From positions 354,590 to 418,589 of the forward strand of contig NW_022985564.1 in the NCBI RefSeq assembly GCF_010093815.1: DNA of 64,000 nt, read 5' to 3'. This stretch comes from Pseudovirgaria hyperparasitica (Eukaryota > Ascomycota > Dothideomycetes > Acrospermales > Acrospermaceae). Under the pieces are notes generated by a model. The model made no database searches and was not told the origin of the DNA. It worked only from the letters and a program-made list of their open reading frames with translations. This document shows, piece after piece, positions 21,924 through 32,758 of this stretch. Every line of letters starts with the position of its first letter. Position 1 is the stretch's first letter. The translations under genes were made by a program, and so were the position numbers.

Positions 21924-22781
21924 TCACGGACTCAACCTCTCAACCTTCCACTCCCCCTCCTCACTCTCCCTCACATACCGAAACCGATCATGCAACCGAC
22001 TCTCCCTCCCCTGCCAAAACTCCACCATGCGCGGCACAACCCTCAAACCGCCCCAAAACTCCGGCACCGGAATCCGGTCACAGCCCTCAAACCGCTCCTC
22101 CACCTCCCGGACCCTTCCCTCCAACTCCTCCCTCCCCCCACCCAGTACCTCACTCTGCGCACTCGCCCACGCCCCAACCCGACTCCCCCGCACCCGCGTA
22201 TCAAAATAAACCTGACTCTCCTCCCTCGTCAACCGCTCCGTCGGGCCCTCCACACGCACCTGCCTCTCCACCTCGCGCCACCAAAACACGAGGCTGGCCT
22301 GCGGGTTACTCGCCACGTCCGCCGCCTTGCGCGAGGTAGCCCAGTTGCTGTACACCACGAAGCCGCGCGAGTCGAGTTCTTTGAGGTAGACCATGCGTGC
22401 GCTTACCGCGCCTGAGGGCAGGGAGGCGGTGGCTAGCGTGACGGTTTCGGGCTGGTGGACGGCGTGGGACTGGGCGTGCTCGAACCAGGTGTGGAATTGG
22501 GCGAGGGGGTCGGCGGAGAGGGAGGTGAGGGAGAGGGTGGATTGGGTGTATTGGGCTGCTTGTGGGGCGGTGTTGGGCGTGTTTGGGGAGATGCCGGTTG
22601 CGGGTGCAAAGATGCGTTTTTGGGGGGTGGTGGTTGTGGTGGAGGTGGAGGGGGTGTCGGTGGAGGAGTTCATTTTTTGGAGGGGTGAGGGGTTGATTCG
22701 TGTGTTGATTGAGAGGTTGGGTGGGTGGGTTCGTGGTGGTGGGATGTGTGTACGTTTCGATAGGCGTAGGAGGCTGCGCAT
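21924..22781 (-). CDS. PDX3: Pyridoxamine 5'-phosphate oxidase
   Basis: An FMN enzyme that oxidises pyridoxamine or pyridoxine phosphate to pyridoxal phosphate, in vitamin B6 synthesis and salvage. Single exon, up to 285 residues. Seen: DPLAQFHTWFEHA, then ETVTLATASLPSGAVSARMV (FMN-binding strand), LKELDSRGFVVYSNWATSRK, ASLVFWWREVERQVRVEG, the substrate segment YFDTRVRGSRVGAWASAQSE, PEFWGGLRVVP with FWQGRESRLHDR, and the invariant C-terminal ERLSP. Two starts are possible: ATG 22781 gives a 36-residue Arg-rich, acid-poor leader that could target mitochondria; ATG 22673 (MNSSTDTPSTS) gives a cytosolic form. I list the longer one. The strong CT bias of the coding strand creates a long false ORF on the plus strand. 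Confidence 0.93.
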   Translation of the reverse strand: MRSLLRLSKRTHIPPPRTHPPNLSINTRINPSPLQKMNSSTDTPSTSTTTTTPQKRIFAPATGISPNTPNTAPQAAQYTQSTLSLTSLSADPLAQFHTWFEHAQSHAVHQPETVTLATASLPSGAVSARMVYLKELDSRGFVVYSNWATSRKAADVASNPQASLVFWWREVERQVRVEGPTERLTREESQVYFDTRVRGSRVGAWASAQSEVLGGGREELEGRVREVEERFEGCDRIPVPEFWGGLRVVPRMVEFWQGRESRLHDRFRYVRESEEGEWKVERLSP

Positions 22782-24761
22782 CGAGTGGTATGGGTGTAAT
22801 GGAGTTGTAGTTGTGAAGCTGCTTCACTGCTGAGGCATTGGAAGTGGAATATAATTTGAAGCTTTGCATCCATGACGATGACAGGCACCGGCACAACTTA
22901 GGCATGACTCGCCGCGTACAGGCTATCCTGGTCTGAATTCTACATCCGTGCTCTGGGCTACGCTGTTTATAAACCCAGTATTTGGATACATAGCCGAGCG
23001 GTGGGCACGGGCAAGACGCTACTAATTACTTGTAAAATCTCAATCCTCCAAAACCCCACCACCGGACACGTCAAGAGAATATCATCCAGGAACTTTTACT
23101 ACTACGCGTCCGCCCGCGGGATTTGAATGATTCCCCAAGGCTGCTTACTAGCTGCTCCGTTTGGAGCCAACACTGCCACGACGTCTTTGACTGGTGGGAT
23201 AACTTCAGGCTGAATGGGCTACATGCGTTAGTACGAGCATATAGGCTATACATATCATATATCCTCGGAATGGCTTGAGTTAGAGTCTGGTGGTATCGTG
23301 ATAGAAGGAGCGTATACTACTAGTGTTATAAGAGAGTTGTTATGATACTGACTGGCAGGTAGAGGTCGTGTTTAGCGGTCTTGTCACGACGTTCAGTTCC
23401 GACGGAGGACCCGAGAGGTCGATACAAGCTTTTCTTGAGACTATAGTAGCCTGGTGATTACGCCAAATTCGGTTCGAGAAACAATAGAACAAGTCTCCAT
23501 AGGGGAAAAGGTAATTCGATCGAGATGCCCCTTGTACGAAAATGCTTCCTGCCCCTGAAAGTTTCAAACATATTTCAAACGCACTTCAGCAGGCCCAGTT
23601 ATTGCCCTAGCCTACAGATCGCTTCCAGGATTGAGCAGCCGAGACTCTGCTAGCGAGAACTGCCCCTTGCCATGTGGTGTGGCGCGGTGATCGTCTGAAG
23701 GGACAAAATGTACGTGCAATGACAAGCTCCCTTGGCATCACGGTATGTATCTTAATAAGAGTCTTGGTATTTACATGTGCGAGAGTATTGAGGCCTACTT
23801 TCTATCCGTCAGGACTGCCGATTGTAGCAATCAATAGGGTTACAGGGGCCGGCCAATTGCCAGCCAATCGATTGCGGTCATGATAGGTATTCTTGACTGA
23901 GAACATCTATGCACACACAGCTGCTTCTTATGTGGACTAGATCCGTGAAAGAGCTATTAGAAGATCGTCCTGAATGACGGTCCATGTTTCGAAATGTCCC
24001 CTGAGTGTTGTGTCCACCAGTTGTGAGCCGAATGGGCAAGAGGGTGGGCTGGCTGATTGCGGTCCGTTCCGGTCGCACCCAACGTCCACTAGATGCCTGC
24101 CGGTGGGAGACAATATATCAGGAGTGTGTATGCTGGATGATTCTCCTCGACTAATGATATATCTTACCCTGTCATACTAGACACCGAGATATCAGTTGTT
24201 CATTCTGTTGAGATGTTGCCCCTGTACATGACTCCAGGGGACTGCTGACGATTAAACATTCTTACATTGATACTGTGGTTGACCTTGGTTCCTGGAGGAA
24301 GGATAACTACCTCCTAGCTACGCAAGTGTTTAGAAAAGAATTCCCAAAAGGGGTTCACGGAGCCACGTGATTCGACGTCATGGTACTCAAGAGTGGTGGC
24401 GCCGTTGGAGGGGCGGCGGGGTTTCTCCCGCATTTGGGGCAGTGGAGCTGGTTGTTTTCATTATCAATAAACGTTATATGTGGGTTCAGCAGGGAATATG
24501 ACAGGTATTCTGTCGCACGGCCACGCACGATGGAGCAATTCTAGTCGTCACGGTGTCTTTGGTGACTTGTTGTGTTATGTTGCCCCTCCACCTCCTGCCA
24601 TCTGCCCCTCCTCCCTTGACCCCACCGGAGCTCATAGTTCAACGTTCCAGCAGAGATTTACAACTAATACAAGAACACTGAATCCGTCTTTCTTACATCC
24701 TTCAGCTACAACCTCCACTCCAAGTCTTCTCCATCTCACCTCCAACAACCATTCCAACAAG
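22782..24761. other. Divergent intergenic region
   Basis: 2 kb between the pyridoxamine oxidase gene (-) and the first aldo-keto reductase (+). Only short chance ORFs are present. The final 200 bases are CT-rich, which fits a 5' leader of the reductase. Confidence 0.5.
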
Positions 24762-25809
24762 ATGTCTAAAGGTCGCACAGTAACCCTCAACACTGGCGCT
24801 AAGATCCCGTAAGCTCTCGCAGTTACCACAAGCATATGTGGTCACTTTCTAATAGATTGACAGTCAATTGGGTTTTGGCACCTGGCAAGCTGAGCCTGGT
24901 CAGGTTGAAGCTGCCGTTTACGAGGCCCTCAAGGCGGGTTACAAGCACATTGATCTTGCCAAGGTCTACGGCAACCAGAAGGAGATTGCTGGCGCGTTCA
25001 AGAAGGCATTCGCTGAGGGCGTGAAGCGTGAGGAGCTCTTCATCACGTCCAAGCTCTGGAATTCACAGCACCGTCCTGAGCATGTCGCCGGTGCGCTCGA
25101 CGACTGTCTCGCGGAGCTAGGCCTCGACTACCTTGACCTCTACCTCGTGCATTTCCCCGTTGCTTTCGACTCTCCTAGCAAGCCCCACGCTGAGCTGTTC
25201 CCCTTGACTGAGGGTGCCAACCAGCCTGATGGTGACGTAACCATGCTCGACTCCGTCTCCATCGTCGACACTTGGACAGCCATGACCAAGCTTCCAAAGG
25301 AGAAGACTCGCGCTGTCGGTGTCTCCAACCACACACAAGAGCACCTCGAGGCTATCATCAAGGCCACTGGTGTTACCCCCGCTGTAAACCAGATCGAGCG
25401 TCACCCCAAGCTCATCCAGCCCAAGCTCATCGAGTTCGCCAAGTCCAAGAACATTCACATTACCGCATACTCAGCGTTCGGCAACAACTTAGTTGGCGAG
25501 CCGCTTCTCTTCACACACCCGGAGATTGAGAAGATTGCAAAAGAAGTGGATGCCACCCCAGCTCAAGTCATACTGGCCTGGTCTCAGGTTGGTGGCCACA
25601 GTGTGATCCCCAAGTCCGTCACTGCATCACGCATCAAGGCAAACTTCCAGGAGATCGATCTTTCACAGGCGCAAATCGACGCCATCACTGCTATCGGCGA
25701 CAACTACAGACGGTACAACATCCCATACATTGCCAACAAGCCGCGCTGGCCGGTGAACATCTTCGGTGAGCCAGAGGAGAAGGATGCGCCGCACAAGGTC
25801 ATCGTCTAG
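24762..25809 (+). CDS. Aldo-keto reductase (glycerol/aldose reductase type)
   Basis: An NADPH-dependent carbonyl reductase of 330 residues, (beta/alpha)8 barrel, cytosolic. Two exons: 24762-24808 and 24864-25809, joined as GAKIPQLGFGTWQ. The catalytic tetrad is complete: Asp46 and Tyr51 in HIDLAKVYGNQ, Lys79 in ITSKLW, His112 in LYLVHFP. The NADPH-binding IPKSVTASRIKAN segment lies near the C-terminus. The long C-terminal tail (IPYIANKPRWPVNIFGEPEE) is like fungal glycerol dehydrogenase/GCY1-type and D-galacturonate or aldose reductases; the exact substrate is unknown. Leu47 replaces the usual Thr of the IDTA motif. The frame remains open upstream to an ATG at 24498, but that stretch is CT-rich and low-complexity, so I choose 24762, which has a good AACAAGATGTC context. 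Confidence 0.92.
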
Positions 25810-26224
25810 ATATTAGACATGCGAAAACACTAAATTCACACGGATCATAGATAGAACATACCTAAGATATGATCAATAGACATTTACAAATCACACACAT
25901 GCTGAATCAATTCGAGTGATGACTTATCTTATCAAAAGGCGAGATTCGATGAAGTGTATGATATGCACTAAGCAGTGTTGGAACGCTCCCGTCTTGATAG
26001 TAATCAATTTGATGATATGCCAGAGAGAACTGTAATTAACGCCCGTTGCAGGTAGCACGGGAAATGACGACAGATGGTTCCTCTGTTGCAAGCCCTGTCG
26101 TCTTTATGATTTCGGTCCGCTATTCAATGAAAAGCGTAGTCCATCATCGAAAGGAGCGACGGTCAGTAGTGGAATTCGCTTCTTTTCGTTGGCTGCAAAT
26201 GCAAAGCTCTGGGCCTACTAGTGA

Positions 26225-26475
26225 AACACGTGACTAAGATATATATCTTTAATTTCTAGTCTGTATATTTAGAGAGCTTTTATTATTAGATACTATTGGT
26301 ACTTAGATTAGATGTATAATTATTCATAATATAGTAACTAGAATTACTTCGATTTAAAGAGAAATAGGTATATTAAATCATAAATAAATTATAGAATTTC
26401 TGAGTAGAAGATATATATTAAATACTTTCATAAGAGTTAGACTTAGAGATAATAGCATGAAGCACTACACGCATG
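26225..26475. repeat. AT-rich block, possibly a RIP-degraded repeat
   Basis: The composition drops abruptly: the 60-base stretches 26281-26340 and 26341-26400 each hold only about 11 G/C, and TpA steps are frequent. The edges are sharp against normal sequence. That is the look of a short repeat remnant mutated by RIP in ascomycetes, but no coding remnant or terminal repeat identifies a family. Confidence 0.4.
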
Positions 26476-26541
26476 ACAAATTCTAACAATCGCGCTAAAA
26501 ATATATAGACGGATCTAAAGCTTAACAGCGTTTCATGAGCG

Positions 26542-26562
26542 AGCTCGGCGCTTAGCCGAACT
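26542..26562. repeat. Short inverted repeat (hairpin)
   Basis: AGCTCGGC and GCCGAACT flank the five-base loop GCTTA, an eight-base stem with one G-T type mismatch. It lies between the AT-rich block and the PD-(D/E)XK-like gene. It could be part of a small mobile-element end; no target duplication was recognised. Confidence 0.35.
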
Positions 26563-26902
26563 TCATAGCGTAATCCGACACCATCCGGCGGTTAATTAGA
26601 GAACGCTACAGGACACTCTTTCCATTTCTACATAGTCATGGCCAACCATTGAGAATCTATAAGCGCTCAAATGTCTCACGGTATAAGTACGCTCTGTCCA
26701 AAGACCAACGACAGCGGTCCGCTAATCCTAGATAGAAAAGCCAACTGTCATCACACGCAAAGTAGATGCGCGTGAAGTCCGTCGAAGTACGCGTCTCAAC
26801 ACTATACTACAGCCTATAAAACGGAGCAGAGGAAAGGATCCGGGAACTCCTATACCTCCTTCGGGTCATCACTTACAGGATCAAACCGTAGGTATATCCA
26901 CC

Positions 26903-28485
26903 ATGGTTCTCTTGCGGACTATCTACTAATAATAACTGAACTATAGAGTCCCAAAAGTCTCGGTACATCCCTCGGACGTCCATTGAAGCGAAAACGAGGT
27001 GAAGAAGAACCACATTCCTCCCCTTCAGCGCAAGATCTGCTCTCTTCGAAGCGACCTCGAACAATTACTCGTTACACAGCAGAGGGACGACCACAAGAAG
27101 ATGAAAAGCACAGCAGGACAGCTATTACCGACCCACTTAAGAGCTGGGTACTAAATAACAAGTGGCCTCGCGAATACTTCGAACCAGACGATCAGGCAAG
27201 AACAGAACTTTTGGAACACGACAGCTGGCTGGACGAAATCATGGCACAACCACCTATTTCGGCCGTCAAATATGCGGAATGCAACGGATTCAAATATCCA
27301 ATACCTATGAAAAAGGCCCCTGGATCGCTTCGCCGGAAGCAGTCAGATTCGAGCCTGACTTGGACTAGTGACCAGCAGACGAGAGAAAGCAAGAGTAATG
27401 CGTATCGAGATTCACGTTACTCTATGTTACTTGCTATCAAAGGGAGCTACATGGACAAGTCTGACTTGGGTATTTCGAACACGAGCCTAAGCAGTTATAA
27501 GACCCTGTTGAGCACAGACCAGACTATTCCACCTGACTCGCTATTTCGAGACGATGTGTTCGAAGCAGCATGTCGCGGTGTTCAGGACAGGAATGAAGCT
27601 CGGATCATCCGCAGTATTTCGCCATTCATCGTACCGTCTGCTGAAGACCTGGCGACGATGGGTGCTACCAAGTTAAAATGCTTGATCGAGAATGTTAACG
27701 AAGGGTGGACGGGAAGCATCCCAGTTGAGGGACCACGACCGCAGCCGGATTATTCTGTGGGATTCCGGCGTTCAGCCTTTACAGACGAGCAATTACATAG
27801 GCTAGATCCGCTGGTAGGTAGTGTCTTCGATACATCGTTCTTTGTCGCAACGTACCAGATGTATTTCCCATTTCTTACCTGCGAAGTTAAGCGTGGTACG
27901 GTAGCTCTTGATGTTGCGGACCGACAGAATGCTCATAGCATGACGATTGCTGTGAGGGGTGTTATTGAGCTCTACAGAGCTGTAAAACGCGAGAAGGAAT
28001 TAAATCAAGAGATTCTTGCGTTTTCGATATCGCACGACCACCGAACGGTCCGTATCTACGGCCATTACGCTATCATTAATGATGAAAAGACTACTTTCTA
28101 TCGCCATCCGATTAAAACGATTGACATTACCAACGAAGAAGGCAAAGACAAGTGGTCGGCCTATAAATTCACCAAGAGTGTCTACGACATCTGGATGCCA
28201 GCTCACCTTGAACGAATCTGTTCAGCCATTGACCAGCTACCACCTGGTCTTGACTTTCAGACTTTAGAAAGAGGGTCTAGAGAAGAGTCTGAGAAGGCGA
28301 CTGGGTCATTACAGGATATAAATAGCCAACCTTCCGAGCCATATAGCACTGCTTCACAAGCAGGCCAGGAAGACACCGAGCTCATTCCAATTATCCCGCA
28401 AAGTACAGCTCTAGACACCTCAGCCGCCAAGGGAGGGAAGCAAGGAGCGGCCAAAAGGGCAAAGAGAAATCCTACTAGGAAATAG
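26903..28485 (+). CDS. PD-(D/E)XK nuclease-like fungal protein (DUF7924-like)
   Basis: The main frame is open from 26947 to the stop at 28485. The first in-frame Met within it is internal (27241), so I infer a short first exon 26903-26905 (ATG in the context CCACCATGG) and a 41-base intron 26906-26946 containing CTACTAAT and ending CTATAG, giving 513 residues. This start is tentative. The N-terminus is basic (RPLKRKRGEEE), nuclear-signal-like. The core has RPQPDYSVGF (Asp codon 27748) and 45 residues later FPFLTCEVKRG (Glu 27883, Lys 27889), followed by an alpha helix (AHSMTIAVRGVIELYRAVKR) and a beta-rich segment: the order of a restriction-endonuclease-fold core. I recall similar fungal proteins under DUF7924, unverified. 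The C-terminus is Lys/Arg-rich. Role unknown; genes of this kind are often orphan-like and variable. Confidence 0.65.
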
Positions 28486-28983
28486 CAAGTGGGCTGTTGA
28501 ATGGGATATAGATAGTTAGTTCCTTGCAGAGAAGATCTCGACAAGTAATGCGCATTTCTTACCCAATAACACAAAGGGGGACGGGTCCTATGCTATTTGT
28601 ACGCTCCTGCAACCATCGCTCCTCAGTTCACGGTCCCAGTGCCGACTAGACGGATTTTTATCACGGACCGCGGGCAAGCCTGCTTCGCTGTTGTATTCTG
28701 CACGCAACTACTCTGCGATGTCCTCTGTCATCGTTACTGCACGCGACCTGAAGGAGTAATGTTGTATAGATACCTTCCGGGCAGAACTGTCCACCTCCGA
28801 AGCCCTAGTCAACTCTCCTATTCGTGACATAGGATTAGCAACCAGCCGTTCCAAGGATAGATAAAGAGTGCCCCACATTCTCGAGCTGTGCTAACCTCTC
28901 ATCGTCATATGCATTGATAGGGCTCTGCCGCATGCACATCAGAGCCCAAAAACTTGAGTACTTCATCTGAATCTCTAATCAAA
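28486..28983. other. Intergenic region
   Basis: This lies between the PD-(D/E)XK-like gene and the reductase fusion gene, both on the plus strand. No element was recognised. Confidence 0.5.
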
Positions 28984-30750
28984 ATGGATTCCACGCAGCT
29001 CAAACCCAAGACAGCTCACGTCAACCTCATGGTCGACACGGTCATTGCCAATCTCCCTGAAGACGGCCTACGAAGCGTGATGCGAAGTCTCCTAACCACA
29101 GATCCCTCCATCACCAGCAAATTCGAAGCCCACGTGCGCGAATACTTGCACAACAAAGCAGATCAGCCAATAATTACAGATCTCTTCATCGTAGATGACA
29201 AGCCCCTCAATATCAACTCTCGTGACCCACGCAAAGGAGAGCATAATCAAACCGATCCATCGCAAAATGACCAGGAGAGGTGGGGTTCTTCATATGACAC
29301 TGTAAAGTGTAAGCCGGGACCGGAGTTGTATCGACTGCAGCAATACATCAGATGCTCGATCGGCTGTGGGATGTGCTACCAGAGCATTCCCTTTGCGCGG
29401 CGGATCGTGGACGGAGTATCATCCAGCATCGGGCCGTCGGTGTCGAGGAATGTCGATTTAGTACACTGTTTGGAATCGTTTGATGGCGATATGCTTCAGA
29501 TGGTTACTGCTATCCAGAAGACGCTGCTTGGACCGAGTGGGAAGCGTGAGCTCGACGGGACAGAGAAGGTGCTTGTACAAGGACTGCTTGATGCATTGCA
29601 AAGGTGCAAGATTGCTCTTGAGCAGGGCTTTCCGTTTGAGAGGAGTCTCGGAGCGGTTTCCGTTGCGCTTGGGCAGCGGGATACTGGTTTCGGGTCTGGG
29701 CTCGATGAGGTGAGATCTGGCAAAGATGCTTCTTCGGACACTTCGAAAGGCGTGATGTTGAGCGAGACATTTGAGTTGAATGGCATCGTACTCCCCCGTC
29801 TATTCTCAGGGCTATGGCAGCTATCAAGCCCAGCATGGGGAACTGCCCCGTTCGACGCCATGAACACACATTTCACACACTACATTAGCAAAGGTCTTCT
29901 GGCATGGGACATGGCCGACCACTACGCCGACAGCGAGCTCATATTCGGCCGCCTCAGGAACGCACACGCAAAACGACAGTCCATATTCGGCGCTACAAAA
30001 TACTGCGTCTTCAACCACCCGGTCACCATCACCGCCGAGGTTATATCCGCCGCCATCACAGAGCGTTGCACGCGCCTCGACACCCGCACGCTCGACCTCC
30101 TCCAATTCCACTGGCAGTCCTATGCAGACCCACAGTACATCAGCGTCCTACAATTCCTCCACGCTAATTCCCGCGTCGCGATGCTTGGACTGTGCAACTT
30201 CGACACCCTCCATCTCGAGCAAGTACTCTCGCACAACATCCCAATCGCGACTAATCAAGTACAATTCTCGCTCATCGACGCCCGCCCAGAGCTCAAAATG
30301 GGCGCTGTCTGCGCGAAATATAATATCAAACTTCTCACGTACGGCACGCTTTGCGGTGGCTTTCTGGCGGATAAGTGGCTTGACAGGTCGGAGCCGGAGG
30401 CTTTTTCACAGGGTATGACGCCCAGCCAGCGGAAGTATCTTGAGATGATAAAGACGTGGGGCGACTGGGCACTCTTCCAGCGCCTTCTCCGTGAGCTGAA
30501 GAATATTGCGATGAAGCGTGGCGTGAGTGTGGCGAATGTGGCGACGAGGTGGGTGCTGGATCATGCGTATGTGGGAGCCGTGATTGTGGGAGCGAGGCTG
30601 GGTGTTAGTGAGCATGTAGAGGATAATCTTGCGTCGTGTGGATGGGAGCTTGATGCAGATGATAGGGGGCGTATCGAGAGCGTGCTGGAGTTGAGTCGGC
30701 GGAGGGATATGCTTGAGATTATGGGGGATTGTGGTGCAGAGTATCGTTAA
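28984..30750 (+). CDS. Aldo-keto reductase with fused N-terminal Cys-motif domain
   Basis: A single-exon protein of 588 residues, about 250 longer than an ordinary aldo-keto reductase. Residues about 15-50 (IANLPEDGLRSVMRSLLTTD, then PSITSKFEAHVREYL) form a helical domain I recall in other fungal hypothetical proteins. Residues 124-131 are CSIGCGMC, a Cx3Cx2C motif in a helical segment (YRLQQYIRC...SIPFARRIVDGV). From about residue 270 comes the reductase barrel: FSGLWQLSSPAWG, Asp309 and Tyr314 in WDMADHYADSE, Lys339 in FGATKYCVF, His376 in LLQFHWQ, so the catalytic tetrad is present; then LGLCNFD, TNQVQFSL and a C-terminal GVSVANVATRWVL with VIVGAR. The start is ATG 28984 (TCAAAATGG); the longer frame begins only with TTG. 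It converges on the permease gene with 53 bases between stop codons. Substrate and role of the N-terminal part unknown. Confidence 0.85.
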   Translation: MDSTQLKPKTAHVNLMVDTVIANLPEDGLRSVMRSLLTTDPSITSKFEAHVREYLHNKADQPIITDLFIVDDKPLNINSRDPRKGEHNQTDPSQNDQERWGSSYDTVKCKPGPELYRLQQYIRCSIGCGMCYQSIPFARRIVDGVSSSIGPSVSRNVDLVHCLESFDGDMLQMVTAIQKTLLGPSGKRELDGTEKVLVQGLLDALQRCKIALEQGFPFERSLGAVSVALGQRDTGFGSGLDEVRSGKDASSDTSKGVMLSETFELNGIVLPRLFSGLWQLSSPAWGTAPFDAMNTHFTHYISKGLLAWDMADHYADSELIFGRLRNAHAKRQSIFGATKYCVFNHPVTITAEVISAAITERCTRLDTRTLDLLQFHWQSYADPQYISVLQFLHANSRVAMLGLCNFDTLHLEQVLSHNIPIATNQVQFSLIDARPELKMGAVCAKYNIKLLTYGTLCGGFLADKWLDRSEPEAFSQGMTPSQRKYLEMIKTWGDWALFQRLLRELKNIAMKRGVSVANVATRWVLDHAYVGAVIVGARLGVSEHVEDNLASCGWELDADDRGRIESVLELSRRRDMLEIMGDCGAEYR

Positions 30751-30803
30751 GAATTTACCGATGGCTCTTTTTTCCTTCACTTTCTGAAGTATGAGAACGG
30801 GTA

Positions 30804-32758
30804 TCAGATAAGGTACTTGCGCCACCAGCTCTGCATCGCCGACGGCGATGACTCCCTCTCCTTCTTCTCGATGTCGATCTGATGTATCTCGGCGAGATCT
30901 ATGGCTTCTAGAGTCACGAACCCAGAGCGCGTCCATACTGCCGCCACAGCCCAAAGCACTTTCGATCCCCAATGATTAGCTTTCGCAGTCACACAATACA
31001 AGAGCAAGCAACTCACATATAAAGATTGGAAGGTTAATATAAGTCGTCAGAAAGACCGACGTGCTCCACCTTCCAGGAAAGAAGACACTATACCCAGACG
31101 TCAAAACGACTACAACCAGCGTCCCAAGCGTAGCCCACGCCATAAACGGCTGAAACGGACTCCTATAAAACAGCCGTGCGCGAGATATGCCCTGCGCCCG
31201 CATCGCATAGTAGAATCGTAGGAAAGTCACCGAAACCACGACCCAGCTGATCAGGCTCGAGATGGTGGTGATGTTGACGAACCAGCCAAAGACCACAGAC
31301 GAATTACTCCCAAGACTGAGATAGACAAGCGGACAAAAGACCAGCGAGGCCGCTACGGCAACATAGGGAGTGCCGAAACGGTTCGTGCGGAGAAACACAG
31401 CCGGGGCGTATCCGTCCTCGGCAAAGCCATACAGAGTCCGCGAAGCGAGGAAGATACATGCTGATCCCGCACTGAACGCCGATGTACAGACAACAGCATT
31501 GATAATCGAGGGCAGGACCCTGATCCCAGCTCGCTGGAAAGCGATGACAAAGGGGCTCTGTTGCGCGGTCCCGGTGGAAATGCCCAGGTTGGGATCGTTG
31601 TAAGGGACTAGCAAGCCGACGATGAAGAGACTGAGGATGTAGAAGACCAGGATGCGCCAGAACGTCATCTTCACGGCGTTGGGGATGATGATGCGCGGGT
31701 CCTGCGTTTCGGCGCCGGCGGTGGCGATGAGTTGGATGTTTGCGAAGGAGTATGTAGCTGGGATCAGCGTGCTCCAGAATGCGAGGAAGCGTCCTGTGTT
31801 GCCGGTGAGAATGTAAGTGTTGAAGGGGCCTGGCGAGCGCCAGTATCGGAAGCCGATTCTGTCGCCATTTGGGGAGCCGCCTAGGTCGACGATCAGGCCG
31901 GCGAGGATGAGGCCGATGATGAGCATGATCTTGAGGCTTGCGAAGATGACTTCGCTCTGACAGTATGTCAGTGGTATGTCGTGTGCATTGATTGGGAGCT
32001 CACCTCGCCGTATACACGCACTCCACAGAAGTTTATCGCCGCCGCTACGACCATGAAGACCGTCAAGTAGACCGCAGGATTCGTGGTTTGGTCCCAATAT
32101 CCCACCAGAGTCCCAGCTGCGACAAACTCAGCTGGCGCCACGATGACGAGTGTATACCCTGTGTCGCGACTTCAGCAACAGCTTTGCAGGTAGTAGAGGA
32201 CCTCCCTACAGAAATTCCAACCCGTAGCAATACCCAGTGCTGGCTGAACGAACTTTATGGCATGCCTTACAAAGCCCCCAGTGACAGGTAGGAATGCGGC
32301 CAACTCTCCTGTCATCAAGGAGATGGCATATGTGACGAGTCCTATCAACATGTAGCCAAACAATGCACCTAAAGGTCCAGCGAGAGCGATGGCTTGACCA
32401 GATGCTAGGAATAGGCCTGTACCCTGTAGACATGTTAGTGAGAGCGTCTTAAGCATTACGGGAAATGAGTTACGATTAACCCTGCGATCGCAATCATGTT
32501 GATATGTCTACGACCCAAGTCTCGCCTCGTGCCGCTAGTGACGGTGCCATGTTGCAGCTCTGGATCTGGAGATGGAGAGCCATCTACCATATTCTCAGCA
32601 CCTGTTTTGGTACTTGAATGAGGTGATGATATACTGTGCACCATGGCTTCTACTGTGCGGAGATGAGAGAAGTCTGCGAGATCAGTTGGGCTTCTGGTAT
32701 TTCCAATCTCCCAGGGACATCTAGAAACGAGATATGTAGATTGTTGTGGAGTATGCAA
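30804..32758 (-). CDS. Fungal amino-acid permease (APC superfamily)
   Basis: A plasma-membrane H+/amino-acid symporter of about 582 residues. Five exons: 32758-32474, 32423-32210, 32158-32004, 31956-31017 and 30958-30804; introns 47-58 bases; total 1749 bases. The joined protein has the family start RRDLGRRHINMIAIAGLIGT, GLFLASGQAIALAGP, MTGELAAFLPVTGGFVRHA, GWNFWYTLVIVAPAEFVAAG, NFCGVRVYGESEVIFASLKI, SFANIQLIATAGAETQDPR and SACIFLASRTLYGFAEDGYAP, all typical of YAT-family permeases, with about 12 hydrophobic segments. The last exon supplies the cytosolic tail ending SWWRKYLI. The start could instead be the ATG at 32644 (MVHSISSPHS), giving 38 fewer residues. Substrate specificity cannot be read from sequence. 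Confidence 0.92.

Larger units (their letters stand above)
25810..26902. other. Intergenic region with AT-rich block
   Basis: 3' region of the reductase, then the AT-rich block (listed separately) and about 400 bases of more balanced sequence before the PD-(D/E)XK-like gene. A small hairpin lies at 26542-26562. No gene was seen. Confidence 0.55.

Noticed and set aside
21659-22415. Long plus-strand ORFs rich in Pro, Ser and Thr
   Set aside because: They are antisense to pyridoxamine oxidase, which has clear motifs; the low-complexity translation is an artefact.
29341-29380. Reading the CSIGCGMC motif as a radical-SAM cluster site
   Set aside because: The surrounding sequence lacks a radical-SAM barrel; the only barrel in the protein is an aldo-keto reductase. 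The spacing match alone is not enough.
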